Part shown: one piece after another, positions 16,525 to 24,228 of the stretch
Layout of the letters: each line of letters begins with the position of its first letter
How positions within the stretch are numbered: position 1 is the stretch's first letter
Source: Kutzneria chonburiensis
GTDB lineage: Bacteria > Actinomycetota > Actinomycetes > Mycobacteriales > Pseudonocardiaceae
Direction of reading: 5' to 3'
Length of the DNA: 64,000 nt
NCBI RefSeq assembly: GCF_028622115.1
Contig: NZ_CP097263.1
Location: 1,054,001-1,118,000 of the forward strand
The notes under the pieces: model-generated
Databases searched by the model: none
Told to the model about the DNA's origin: nothing
Seen by the model: only the letters and a program-made list of their open reading frames with translations
Translations under genes and position numbers: made by a program

Positions 16525-16818
16525 ATGTCCGAGTCGACCACCGTTGCACGCCGCGCCGTCTCCTCCGCCAAGGCCTTCGTCGCCGCCCACGGTCGTCCCA
16601 CCCGCGCCATCGTCTCCCGCCTCGGCCGTGCCGGTGCCCGCGTCGTCCTCGTCGGCCACGACGGCGCCCTCGGCGACATCATCGTCCCCTCCGTTGAGGC
16701 CGGCGACGCCCTCGTCGCCACCACTGACCTGCACGCCGCCGAGTGGGACCGCGACACCACCGCCGCCGCCAAGATCGGCCCCCGCCACCGCCGCCGCATG
16801 GCCGCCCCGAAGGTCTGA
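16525..16818 (+). CDS. Conserved small basic protein, unknown function
   Basis: The protein has 97 residues, is rich in Ala, Arg and Val, and has no signal peptide. It contains GRPTRAIVSRLGRAGARVVLVGHDGALGD-like text (residues about 24-52) and ends RHRRRMAAPKV. The VVLVGHDGALGDIIV segment looks like a small alpha/beta nucleotide-binding strand-loop, but I cannot assign a family. ATG at 16525 fits the leaderless pattern; a GTG three bases earlier is possible. A 23-bp-arm hairpin follows the stop. Confidence 0.7.
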   Translation: MSESTTVARRAVSSAKAFVAAHGRPTRAIVSRLGRAGARVVLVGHDGALGDIIVPSVEAGDALVATTDLHAAEWDRDTTAAAKIGPRHRRRMAAPKV

Positions 16819-16827
16819 CGTATTAGC

Positions 16828-16874
16828 TGGGAAGGGGCTTTCCCGCACTCCGAGTGCGGGAAAGCCCCTTCCCA
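16828..16874. terminator. Long perfect hairpin between convergent genes
   Basis: Perfect 23-base arms (16828-16850 and 16852-16874) surround a single central base. It starts ten bases after the small gene's stop and ends four bases before the facing hydrolase stop. The arm contains an internal inverted repeat GGGAA...TTCCC, so its design resembles the palindromes at 714, 13399 and 30130 although the sequence differs. Bidirectional terminator is the likely role. Confidence 0.8.
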
Positions 16875-16877
16875 CCT

Positions 16878-17861
16878 TCAGTGCTGTGCCCAGGGGCGGG
16901 CCCATTGGTGTAGCGCCGCGAGCAAGGCCGGGGCGAGCGGCTGGTTGTCGACGGGGCTGCCGGCCGGGTGGAAGAAGTGGTCGAGGCCGTCGAGGGTGAC
17001 CAGGTGCTCGCCGTGCAAGGCGTCGAGCAGCGGCGGCAGGGTTGAACACGGGACGTTGGCGTCGGCGGTGCCGCAGGTGACGAGGATCCTTGTGCCGCGC
17101 GGGATCCGGCGGGCGACGTCGGGTGGGTAGATGGCGTCGTCGGCGCGGAGGAAGTCGCCCTGGGCTTCGAGCACCTGGAACAGCGAGGCGATGGACGGCA
17201 GCATGCCGGTGGTGCTGACGGGTCGACCGGCACGGTAGTCGGAGACCCAGGTCGCGATCAGTCCCTTTTGGACGGTGGCCTGGTCGGGCGGTAGGGCGGC
17301 GTCGAGCTGGGCGTCGACCTGCATGGCGATCATGTCGAGGATACGGCCGTCCTGCGGGGCCAACAGGGCGAGACCGGCCGGACGTGGCCACACGGAGGTG
17401 CCGACCAGCATGGCGTTCATGCCGCCCTCGCTGTGGCCCACGACGAGCATGGCCGACGGGTTCGTCTCGGGCTGCTGGCGCAAGGTCGCGTAAGCGGCGT
17501 CGGCCTGGCGGATGAAGACGCTGTAGTCGGTGCCGGCCGGCGGCAGGGTGCGGCTGGGACCGCTGCCGTACTTGTCGAAGCGGAACGTCATGATGCCGTC
17601 CTGCCCCAAGGCATCGGCGATCAGCGCCAAGGTGTTGGGTTGCAGGCCGGGAAGCTGGTTGCCGTTGCGATCGGTGGGACCGCTGCCTGGCAGCAACAGG
17701 GCGGCGGCCAGCCGGTCGCCGTGGCGGTGCGCGGGCACGTGCAGCGCGCCGTGCGCGGTGACGCCGTCCGACTGGAACGTGATCTCCCGGTCCACGGCGG
17801 CGACGCCGTTGGCGGGGGTGACGGTGGTGGCGACCAAGGCCGCGATTACCAAGCTGTGCAC
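16878..17861 (-). CDS. Secreted alpha/beta hydrolase
   Basis: This is a 327-residue serine hydrolase with a short N-terminal signal-like segment (MHSLVIAALVATTVTPANGV). The nucleophile elbow is GHSEGG. An oxyanion-loop region LLPGSGPTDRNGNQ precedes the LRFDKYGSG-type strand, here TFRFDKYGSGPS. The catalytic His is probably in GLDHFFHPAG. This pattern is that of the serine aminopeptidase S33/DUF3887-associated hydrolases. The substrate is unknown. The GTG start has GGGGAG upstream and lies 13 bases after the DUF1648 gene stop, so it is the last gene of the gntR-DUF1648-hydrolase operon. Confidence 0.82.
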   Translation of the reverse strand: MHSLVIAALVATTVTPANGVAAVDREITFQSDGVTAHGALHVPAHRHGDRLAAALLLPGSGPTDRNGNQLPGLQPNTLALIADALGQDGIMTFRFDKYGSGPSRTLPPAGTDYSVFIRQADAAYATLRQQPETNPSAMLVVGHSEGGMNAMLVGTSVWPRPAGLALLAPQDGRILDMIAMQVDAQLDAALPPDQATVQKGLIATWVSDYRAGRPVSTTGMLPSIASLFQVLEAQGDFLRADDAIYPPDVARRIPRGTRILVTCGTADANVPCSTLPPLLDALHGEHLVTLDGLDHFFHPAGSPVDNQPLAPALLAALHQWARPWAQH

Positions 17862-17874
17862 GGAAAATCTCCCC

Positions 17875-18963
17875 TCAGCGCAGGATGAGCGGCAGGAGCA
17901 GGCCGAGCGCGACGACCACGATCGTCAGGCTGGCGCAGGTGACCAGGGCGACCCGGTTGCCCACGTTGACCGTCCAGCCGAAGCCGAAGCGCCGCTGCAC
18001 GAACCAGGACGGATCGTTGGCATTGCGGTAGAGGATGCCGCCGATCCAGTTGCTGTCATCGTCCCGATGGGACAGTCCGGTGTGCTCGTCGGGCTCGTGG
18101 TCGCGGTTGCGCCGCACGATGATCACGACCAGCAGTGCAACGCCGACCAGGATCGGGCCGAGCGTCAGCGGCACCAGCACGCCGACGTTGGACGAGCCGC
18201 TCCACATCGCCCAGTCGGTGGCCAGCAGACCCACGTTGATCAGCGTGGCCATGGCGATGAATCCCTTGCCCAGCCTCGTGATGAACTCCCGGTGTGCCCG
18301 CACCGACGCCGCCGGCCGAGCCGGGTCCACGTCGGCCGGGCCGCGGAACACCAGCGCTGCGATGCCGCACAGCAGCACCGTCAGGCCGGCTTGGATGAAC
18401 ACGACCGTGAACACGGTGCCGACCGACTTGGGTGCGTACCGGTTGGCCATGCCGTTGAGGTCGAAGTGCACCGGCATCGGATCCGGCAGGTCCGGGTAGC
18501 GGATCACGCCCAGCACCGCGCTGGCCGCGACCACCAGCGCCGGCAGCAGCAGCCAGGCCCACGGGAACTTCGGCGGGTCACTGCGCAGCGACGTGTCCGC
18601 CGTCACCGCTTGCCGCTTGCCCGCGAACCACTCGCCCTCGTCCTTCGCCGCCGTGATGCGTCGGTTGGCGCGGAAGTAGATCAGATACCAGGCGATGACC
18701 TGGGCCAGCACCGGCAGTGGCACCAGCGCCACGCCCGCCGCGTAGATCAGGCCGACGCCGACCGCCGCGATGATCACCCCCGTGATCAGCAGCGTCGTGC
18801 GGAAACGCCGGATCTCTTGCTGTATCACCGGGTCGTCCACCCGATCGTCCGGAACCCGGACGCCGAAGCGGACCGTCCGGGCCGACAGCGACGGCGTCAG
18901 CCAGGCCACGTAGAGCACCAGAGCCGTCAATACCAGATGCACCGCAACACCGGTCGTGGTCAC
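17875..18963 (-). CDS. DUF1648/DUF5808 membrane protein
   Basis: A 362-residue integral membrane protein with about eight hydrophobic segments. The central region IRYPDLPDPMPVHFDLNGMANRYAPKS matches the DUF1648 signature (residues about 175-205; only part is quoted here). The C-terminal DDSNWIGGILYRNANDPSWF matches DUF5808. Such proteins are typically encoded beside a GntR/YtrA-type regulator and may act in envelope stress or export. GTG at 18963 overlaps the TGA of the upstream gntR gene (GTGA). Confidence 0.85.
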   Translation of the reverse strand: MTTTGVAVHLVLTALVLYVAWLTPSLSARTVRFGVRVPDDRVDDPVIQQEIRRFRTTLLITGVIIAAVGVGLIYAAGVALVPLPVLAQVIAWYLIYFRANRRITAAKDEGEWFAGKRQAVTADTSLRSDPPKFPWAWLLLPALVVAASAVLGVIRYPDLPDPMPVHFDLNGMANRYAPKSVGTVFTVVFIQAGLTVLLCGIAALVFRGPADVDPARPAASVRAHREFITRLGKGFIAMATLINVGLLATDWAMWSGSSNVGVLVPLTLGPILVGVALLVVIIVRRNRDHEPDEHTGLSHRDDDSNWIGGILYRNANDPSWFVQRRFGFGWTVNVGNRVALVTCASLTIVVVALGLLLPLILR

Positions 18964-19352
18964 GATGACTCATCCCCTTGTTGTTCGTCGAAGCCCGCCA
19001 GGACCGCTCGGCACGTCGCCAGCACGTCCGGCGCGGGCACCCCCTTCGCCACCGCTTCCGCCAGCAGCGTCCGCGCCCTGGCCGTCCAGTCGGCCAGGAA
19101 CGCCTCGTCCGATGGCGTGGCCGCGACCACCGCCCCCGTCTTCCGGTTCAGGCGCACGAACCCCTGCTGCCGCAACAGGTCGTACGCCTTGTTCACCGTG
19201 TGGAAGTTGATCCCGAAGTCCGCCGCCAGCTGCCGCGTCGACGGCAGCGACTCCCCGTCCGGCAGCGTCCCCGCCGCGATCCCCTCCACGATGCGGTCCC
19301 GCAGCTGCTGGTAGATCGGCACGTCGCTGGACAGATCGAGGCTGATGATCAC
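18960..19352 (-). CDS. GntR family regulator, YtrA-like short type
   Basis: This is a 130-residue regulator with an N-terminal winged helix (DVPIYQQLRDRIVEGIAAG ... LPSTRQLAADFGINFHTVNKAYDLLRQQG) and only a short C-terminal helical tail. This is the YtrA subfamily layout, which usually controls membrane-protein or ABC operons and itself. It is the first gene of a three-gene operon. GTG at 19352 is preceded by AGGGAGGGGG. A 21-bp imperfect palindrome at 19375-19395 lies just upstream and is a likely self-operator. Confidence 0.9.
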   Translation of the reverse strand: MIISLDLSSDVPIYQQLRDRIVEGIAAGTLPDGESLPSTRQLAADFGINFHTVNKAYDLLRQQGFVRLNRKTGAVVAATPSDEAFLADWTARARTLLAEAVAKGVPAPDVLATCRAVLAGFDEQQGDESS

Positions 19353-19374
19353 GTGACCCCCTCCCTTGGTGAGC

Positions 19375-19395
19375 TGTTGTAGTAGTTATAGAACA
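19375..19395 (-). promoter_or_regulatory. Imperfect palindrome, candidate GntR operator
   Basis: The 21 bases from 19375 to 19395 begin TGTTGTAG and end CTATAACA-like on inspection (TGTT...AACA). They are unusually AT-rich for this window. The site lies 23 bases upstream of the gntR start, where an autorepressor would bind. Confidence 0.5.
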
Positions 19396-19454
19396 AAGCA
19401 ACGCCGTCGGCAAGACCAGCCTTATTCGGTTGCCGGCGGCGCGAAGATCGACCC

Positions 19455-20033
19455 ATGACCCAGCCCACGTTGCGTACCCAGCGGCTGACGCTCGTGCCGC
19501 TGACCGATGACCATCTGGAGTGGGAGATCGAGCTGGATTCCGACCCCGAGGTCATGCGCTACCTCACCGGTCGGGCGCTGACCCGGGCGGAAGCCGAGCA
19601 GGCTCATCACCGTCGCCTCGCCGCCGGGCGCAAGGAGCCCGGCCTGGGCTTCTGGGCCGGCTTCGCCGAGGACGGCTTCGTGGGCTGGTGGATTCTCCAG
19701 CCACCGCACGGGCCGGACCAGCCCGACGTCCCCGGTGAGGCCGATCTGGGCTACCGGCTGTTGCGCCGGCGTTGGCGTCAGGGCTACGCCAGCGAGGGCG
19801 CGCGGGAACTCATCCGCTACGGCTTCGCCGACCTGGGCCTCACCCGCATCCTGGCCCAGACCATGGCCGTCAACACCGCGTCACGGGCAACCATGGTCTC
19901 CGCCGGCCTCTCCTTCGCCCGCGCGTTCATCTCCGCCGAAACCTACGAAGACGTGATCGCCGGCGCCGAGCAAGGCGAAGTCGAGTACGACATCACCCGG
20001 GCCACGTGGCAGCAACGCCAATCCCCGCGATAA
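19455..20033 (+). CDS. GNAT family N-acetyltransferase, RimJ/RimL-like
   Basis: The 192-residue enzyme has the start of the RimJ/RimL group (LRTQRLTLVPLTDDHLEWEI), the acceptor-side ADLGYRLLRRRWRQGYASEG containing the acetyl-CoA pyrophosphate loop (RQGYASEG, family R/Q-x-x-G-x-G/A), and LAQTMAVNTASRATMVSAGL with the conserved N and M/L positions. It should acetylate a protein N-terminus or a small amine; the substrate is not known. ATG at 19455 diverges from gntR across about 100 bases. Confidence 0.9.
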   Translation: MTQPTLRTQRLTLVPLTDDHLEWEIELDSDPEVMRYLTGRALTRAEAEQAHHRRLAAGRKEPGLGFWAGFAEDGFVGWWILQPPHGPDQPDVPGEADLGYRLLRRRWRQGYASEGARELIRYGFADLGLTRILAQTMAVNTASRATMVSAGLSFARAFISAETYEDVIAGAEQGEVEYDITRATWQQRQSPR

Positions 20034-20065
20034 ACACCGCGACGGCTGCCGTTGTCCCTTGCACA

Positions 20066-20812
20066 ATGGCGGCCGTGGCGGAGATCGAGGTTGTGGTGGC
20101 GCATCAGGAGCGGGCGACGCTGCGGGTGGGCGAGGCGTTCCTGAAGATCGACACGGATGAGGGGCGGCTCGATCGGGAGGTGGCGGCGATGGAGCTGGCA
20201 CCGGTGCCGACGGCGGAGGTGCTGTGGCGGAAAGGGCCGGTGCTGGCCCTCGGGGCGCTGAAGGGGAAAGAGCTGGGCATGCTGGGGGAGCCGTCGACGG
20301 CGTCGAGGCAGGCGTGGGAAACGGTGGGGGCGATGGCGAAGAGGCTGCACGAAGCGCCATTGCCGCCCTGGAAGTCGCGGAGCGCGGAGGAGATTGCCGC
20401 CGAACTGGACGTGGAATGCCATTGGCTGACGGCCAACGAGGTCCTGCCGGCTGAGTTGGTCAACCGCAACCGGGCGTTGGCGGAGACGGTGTTCAGGGAA
20501 TGGACGCCGGTGTTCGTGCACGGGGACTTCCAGATCAGGCACGTGTTCGTGGACGGCGACGAGATCACGGGAGTGCTGGACTGGTCGGAAGGGGCGCAAG
20601 GGGATGCCTACGCGGATCTGGCGACCCTGACACTGGGGCACGAGGAACGCCTGCCGGAGGTGGTCGCGGGCTACGGCGGGGACGTGGACCGGGAGCTGAT
20701 CCGGGCCTGGTGGTCGCTGCGCAGCCTGCTGGCGTCCCGTTGGCTGGTGCAGCACGGCTTCGACCCCTCGGCGCCGGGCTGCGAGTTCGACGTGCTGAAG
20801 GCCGTCAAATGA
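20066..20812 (+). CDS. Aminoglycoside-phosphotransferase-fold kinase
   Basis: The protein is about 248 residues with the APH/choline kinase fold. The catalytic loop is VFVHGDFQIRHVFV, where the usual HxDxxxxN has His at the Asn position. The metal site is GVLDWSEGAQGDAYADLATL. The small-molecule substrate is unknown, and drug resistance should not be assumed. ATG at 20066 is used; GTG at 20075, seven bases after CACAAT, is an alternative leaderless start. It ends close to a methyltransferase fragment on the other strand. Confidence 0.8.
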   Translation: MAAVAEIEVVVAHQERATLRVGEAFLKIDTDEGRLDREVAAMELAPVPTAEVLWRKGPVLALGALKGKELGMLGEPSTASRQAWETVGAMAKRLHEAPLPPWKSRSAEEIAAELDVECHWLTANEVLPAELVNRNRALAETVFREWTPVFVHGDFQIRHVFVDGDEITGVLDWSEGAQGDAYADLATLTLGHEERLPEVVAGYGGDVDRELIRAWWSLRSLLASRWLVQHGFDPSAPGCEFDVLKAVK

Positions 20813-20858
20813 TCAAGCGGCTTCCAGCCGGCGGTGGTGAAGGCTGGGCGGTGTATCT

Positions 20859-20980
20859 CGCCCCGCTCACGCAATGCCAACGACACCGGCCCGGCGCCGC
20901 AGCCGGCGTCGAGAATGCGACGGCCGGTCACATCCCCGGCCAGGTCCACGATTGCCGGCCGGGTGTAGTAGGCGCCATAA
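20859..20980 (-). pseudogene. Fragment of a class I SAM-dependent methyltransferase
   Basis: About 40 codons on the minus strand read GAYYTRPAIVDLAGDVTGRR then ILDAGCGAGPVSLALRERG. This is the start of a Methyltransf_11-type domain including SAM-binding motif I (LDAGCGAG). After RERG the similarity stops and the frame runs into unrelated sequence before the phosphotransferase end. The N-terminal helix and the remaining three quarters of the enzyme are missing. This is a relic left by deletion. Confidence 0.7.
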
Positions 20981-21020
20981 GCGATAACGGGGCGATACGG
21001 CGGCCGGCTAGCGTCCGGCG
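20981..21020 (+). promoter_or_regulatory. 40-bp conserved block upstream of secreted paralogue 1
   Basis: This 40-bp block begins GCGATAACGGGGCGATACGG and includes TAGCGT (21009-21014). It is repeated almost exactly at 21431-21470 before the second paralogue. It contains a near-direct repeat CGATAACGG/CGATACGG. It ends two bases before the start codon and is probably the promoter with a short or absent leader. Confidence 0.55.
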
Positions 21021-21022
21021 GC

Positions 21023-21346
21023 ATGCGCAAACTCCTTCTGCTTCTGGTGTTTCCCCTGGTGCTGGCCAGCGGGGTGACCGCGGACGCGGCCACCGGCACG
21101 GTGCACTTCGTCGGGGGCAGCCACCCCGACCTGAAGAACCCGACGACCGGCAAGTGCTTCGACACCTCCACTCCGACCCCGGGACCGCGTGTCGTCGAGA
21201 ACAACACCGACACCAAGCTGACGGTGTACCTCAACCCCACCTGCACCGCCGACGACAATTCCCGCGTCGTGGCCCCCGGCGGCTTCTACGCGGTCAGCGG
21301 CACCTGGTGGCCGATCGTCTACATCCGCTCGATCAAGGTGGGCTGA
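21023..21346 (+). CDS. Small secreted protein, tandem paralogue 1
   Basis: This 107-residue protein has a signal peptide (MRKLLLLLVFPLVLASGVTA, cleavage after DAA) and a mature domain of about 84 residues. It is strongly similar to the next gene: GTVHFVGGSHPDLKNPTTGK, two conserved cysteines (GKCFD, PTCTADD), PGPR, YLNPTC, and the end WWPIVYIRSIKVG. The regular hydrophobic alternation suggests a beta-sandwich with one disulfide. The family is not known to me. It could be an extracellular inhibitor, toxin or surface protein; nothing in the sequence decides this. Confidence 0.8.
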   Translation: MRKLLLLLVFPLVLASGVTADAATGTVHFVGGSHPDLKNPTTGKCFDTSTPTPGPRVVENNTDTKLTVYLNPTCTADDNSRVVAPGGFYAVSGTWWPIVYIRSIKVG

Positions 21347-21430
21347 CCGAGGAAGTCGACGCTCGGGACGGGCGACCGGCGCCACTTTTGTGACCGTGCA
21401 GGCGTTCCTCGCCGAACGTGAGAATGCCGC

Positions 21431-21470
21431 GCGATAACGCGGCGATACGGGGTCGGGCTAGCGTCGGGCA
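21431..21470 (+). promoter_or_regulatory. 40-bp conserved block upstream of secreted paralogue 2
   Basis: This is the second copy of the block at 20981-21020, differing at only about six positions. TAGCGT (21459-21464) ends seven bases before ATG 21472. Conservation of the block while flanking DNA differs implies function or recent duplication. Confidence 0.55.
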
Positions 21471-21471
21471 A

Positions 21472-21795
21472 ATGCGCAAACTTGCTTTTCTCCTGGCCAT
21501 TCCGCTGTTGCTGGGCACCGCCGCGACCGCCGACGCGGCGACCGGCACCGTGCACCTCATCGGCGGCAGCCACGCCGACCTCAAGAACCCCACGACGGGC
21601 CAGTGCGTCCAGCTCGCGCCGCCGTACCCGGGGCCGCGTGGCATCGACAACCACACCAACTCCACCGTGACGATCTACCTCAACAGCACCTGCACGAGCG
21701 ACGACACCGCCCGGCTGGTGCCGCCCGGCAAGAGCTACGAGGTCAGCAGCACCTGGTACCCGATCATCTCCATCGTGACGCTCAAGGTCGGCTGA
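21472..21795 (+). CDS. Small secreted protein, tandem paralogue 2
   Basis: The protein has 107 residues, the same length as its upstream paralogue. Its signal peptide is MRKLAFLLAIPLLLGTAATA. The mature part reads GTVHLIGGSHADLKNPTTGQ and ends TWYPIISIVTLKVG, with the two cysteines kept (GQCVQ, STCTSDD). Differences cluster in the PYPGPRGIDNHTNSTV region, so the pair may bind different partners. ATG at 21472 is fixed by the paralogue alignment; in-frame codons further upstream would cross the conserved promoter block. Confidence 0.8.
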   Translation: MRKLAFLLAIPLLLGTAATADAATGTVHLIGGSHADLKNPTTGQCVQLAPPYPGPRGIDNHTNSTVTIYLNSTCTSDDTARLVPPGKSYEVSSTWYPIISIVTLKVG

Positions 21796-21823
21796 CACCG
21801 CGGCGGCCGTCCACACTGGGCTG

Positions 21824-22744
21824 GTGGATTTCGACGAGATCGCGGCAGCCCTCGGGGGAGAAGTCGTCGACGTGCGCGTGCTGGCCGGCGGCTTCTCCCA
21901 TCAGACCTCGTTGCTCACGTTGACCACCGGCCCCGTGGTCGTCCGGGTCGGCGGCACCGATCATGAGATCGAGGCGGCGGTCATGGCGGCTGCCGCCAGG
22001 GATGTCCCGGTGCCCGCGGTGCTGAAGATCCTGCCGACGGCGATGGTCTTGGAGTACGTCGAGGGCACCCCGTTGAGCGAGGTCCTCGACGGCGGCGCCG
22101 AACTGGGCGCGGAGGTCGGGCGGGTCGCGGCGGCGGTCGGCGCGGTGACCTTCGACCGTCCGGGCTTCTTCGCCGATGCCACCCTGACCGTCCAGCCGCA
22201 AATCCCGTGGTCTCAACAACTTTCCGAGTTCGCCGAGACCTGTATGGCGGCCGACACTCGGCTGGATGCGGCGACCCGCAAGGCGTGGACCGAGCTCTGC
22301 GCGGCCAACGCCCCGGCGTTGGCCGCGATCGACGGCGACGCCCGGCTGGTGCATGCCGACCTGAACCCCAAGAACATCCTCGTCGCCCGTGACGACGGCC
22401 GCTGGCGGGTTGCCGCCCTGCTCGACTGGGAGTTCAGCTTCGCCGGCTGCCCGTACGCCGACGCCGCCAACATGCTCCGCTTCGGGGCCGACTACCCGGT
22501 CGACTTCGTCGACGGCTTCACCGCCGCCTTCGCCGAGCATCTCCCCGCCGGCCCGGACTGGCGGCACCTCGGCCGGGTGCTGGACATGTTCGCGCTGAGC
22601 GACCTCGTCACCCGTCCCGCCGGCCACCCGGTCGCCGACCGGGCAGCACTGGAGATCCGCCGCTGGGTCGCCCAGGACCGCACCCACTCCTTCGGCTGGT
22701 CCGCCGACGGCGTCCTGCTGGCTAAGGTGCCAGACGAGGGATGA
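21824..22744 (+). CDS. Phosphotransferase, APH family
   Basis: A 306-residue kinase-fold protein. The N-lobe contains VLAGGFSHQTSLLTL and VVVRVGGTDHEIEAAVMAAA, with the conserved Glu. The catalytic loop is LVHADLNPKNILV (HxDxxxxN intact) and the metal site is LLDWEFSFAGCPYADAANML. Homologues phosphorylate aminoglycosides, macrolides, homoserine or choline-like substrates; the true one is unknown. GTG at 21824 follows CACACT by six bases. The TGA overlaps the ATG of the MFS gene, so the kinase and exporter are co-transcribed. That pairing is seen for self-resistance modules but is not proof of one. Confidence 0.87.
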   Translation: MDFDEIAAALGGEVVDVRVLAGGFSHQTSLLTLTTGPVVVRVGGTDHEIEAAVMAAAARDVPVPAVLKILPTAMVLEYVEGTPLSEVLDGGAELGAEVGRVAAAVGAVTFDRPGFFADATLTVQPQIPWSQQLSEFAETCMAADTRLDAATRKAWTELCAANAPALAAIDGDARLVHADLNPKNILVARDDGRWRVAALLDWEFSFAGCPYADAANMLRFGADYPVDFVDGFTAAFAEHLPAGPDWRHLGRVLDMFALSDLVTRPAGHPVADRAALEIRRWVAQDRTHSFGWSADGVLLAKVPDEG

Positions 22745-24165
22745 CCGGAGGGGGAGCCTTGCCGCAGCTGAGCCAGAAGATCGTCGTGCCCGTGGTGTAC
22801 GTCGCAGCGGTGTTCATGTCGATCCTGGACAGCACGGTGGTCAACGTGACCCTGCCGGTGATCGCCCGCCGCTTCGACGTGCAGCCGGAGCAGGGGCACG
22901 CGGTGGTCGTCGGCTACCTGCTCAGCCTGGCGGTGTTCATGCCGGCCTCGGGCTGGCTGGCCGACCGGTTCGGCGCGAAGCGGGTGTTCCTGGCGGCGCT
23001 GGCGGTGTTCGTGGCGGCCTCGGGACTGTGCGGCCTGGCCCAGAGCCTGCCGGAACTGGTGCTGTTCCGAGTGGTGCAGGGCGCGGGCGGCGGCCTGCTG
23101 GTGCCGGTGGGCATGACGATGATGCTGCACGCCTTCCCGCCGATCGAACGCATGAGCGTGACCCGCCTGACCAACCTGGTCACGATCATCGCGCCGGCCT
23201 CGGGACCGGTGCTGGGCGGCCTGCTCACGGTCCGGCTGTCCTGGCGGTACGTGTTCCTGGTGAACATCCCGATCGGGGTGCTGGCCTTCCTGTTCGGGCT
23301 GCTGTTCCTGACCGCGACCGGGCCCACCACGGCCGGCCGCTTCGATGTGCGGGGATTCCTGTTGTCGGGCTTCGGTTTCGCCGCGGCGATGTACGCATTG
23401 AGCGAGGGCCCGGACCGGGGCTGGACCCGTCCGGACGTGATCGCCGGCGGCCTGCTCGGCCTGACGATGCTGATCACCTTGGTCCGCGTCGAACTGCGCA
23501 CCGACGGACCCCTGCTGAACCTGCGATTAGTGGGCAACCGGCCGTTCCGCACGCACGGCGCGGTGACGGTGCTGAACTCGGCGGCGTTCCTTGGCGTGCT
23601 CTACCTCATGCCCCAGTTCCTGCAGACGGTCCGCGGCTTCGATCCGCTCGAATCCGGTCTGACGACGTTCCCCGAGGCGCTGGGCGTGGTGCTCTGCGTA
23701 CAGTTCGTGGCCCGGATCTATCCCCGGGTCGGCCCGCGCCGGCTCCAGCTGCCCGGCCTGCTCGGGCTGGCCGTCGTGATCGCCGGCATGGCGTTGACCG
23801 GCATCGACACGCCTCGGTGGGCGATCATTGCCCTGATGTTCATGGCTGGCGTGAGTGTGGGCTTCGTGTTCCTGCCGACGCAGACCGCCGCGTTCGCGAC
23901 CGTGCAGAAGGAGGAGCTGGGCCAGGCCTCCGCCCTGTACAACGTGGGCCGGCAGCTCGGGGCAGCCGGCGGCGTGGCCGCGCTGAGCAGCGTCGTTGCC
24001 GCCCTCAGCTCGGCCGGGGACGGTCCCGGCCCGTTGGCCTACCGAGTCGCGTTTTTCACCGCCGCCACGCTCGCGCTGTTTGCCGCGGCCATCGCGGTCA
24101 CCACTCGAGACGCCGACGCGGCGGCGACCATGAAACCGCGTGAGCGTGTCGCCGACCGCGGTTAG
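22741..24165 (+). CDS. MFS transporter, DHA2 (EmrB/QacA) family
   Basis: This 474-residue drug:H+ antiporter-type exporter has about fourteen transmembrane helices. Motif D1/A landmarks are MSILDSTVVNVTLPVIARRF, GWLADRFGAKRVFLAAL, LFRVVQGAGGGLLVPVGMTM and the antiporter motif C region APASGPVLGGLLTV. ATG at 22741 overlaps the kinase stop (ATGA). Members export multiple hydrophobic cations or antibiotics; the substrate here is unknown. A GbsR/MarR-type regulator follows on the same strand and may control it. Confidence 0.93.
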   Translation: MTGGGALPQLSQKIVVPVVYVAAVFMSILDSTVVNVTLPVIARRFDVQPEQGHAVVVGYLLSLAVFMPASGWLADRFGAKRVFLAALAVFVAASGLCGLAQSLPELVLFRVVQGAGGGLLVPVGMTMMLHAFPPIERMSVTRLTNLVTIIAPASGPVLGGLLTVRLSWRYVFLVNIPIGVLAFLFGLLFLTATGPTTAGRFDVRGFLLSGFGFAAAMYALSEGPDRGWTRPDVIAGGLLGLTMLITLVRVELRTDGPLLNLRLVGNRPFRTHGAVTVLNSAAFLGVLYLMPQFLQTVRGFDPLESGLTTFPEALGVVLCVQFVARIYPRVGPRRLQLPGLLGLAVVIAGMALTGIDTPRWAIIALMFMAGVSVGFVFLPTQTAAFATVQKEELGQASALYNVGRQLGAAGGVAALSSVVAALSSAGDGPGPLAYRVAFFTAATLALFAAAIAVTTRDADAAATMKPRERVADRG

Positions 24166-24228
24166 CTGCTACCTCCTACACTGGGGCTTCAGTGCCGATT
24201 GAAGTTGATCGGCGGGGAGGGGTGGGGC

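Noticed and set aside
20075-20812. Calling the APH-fold proteins drug-resistance genes
   Set aside because: The fold also serves homoserine, choline and other kinases. One copy even has His at the usual Asn of the catalytic loop, so a resistance label is not supported.
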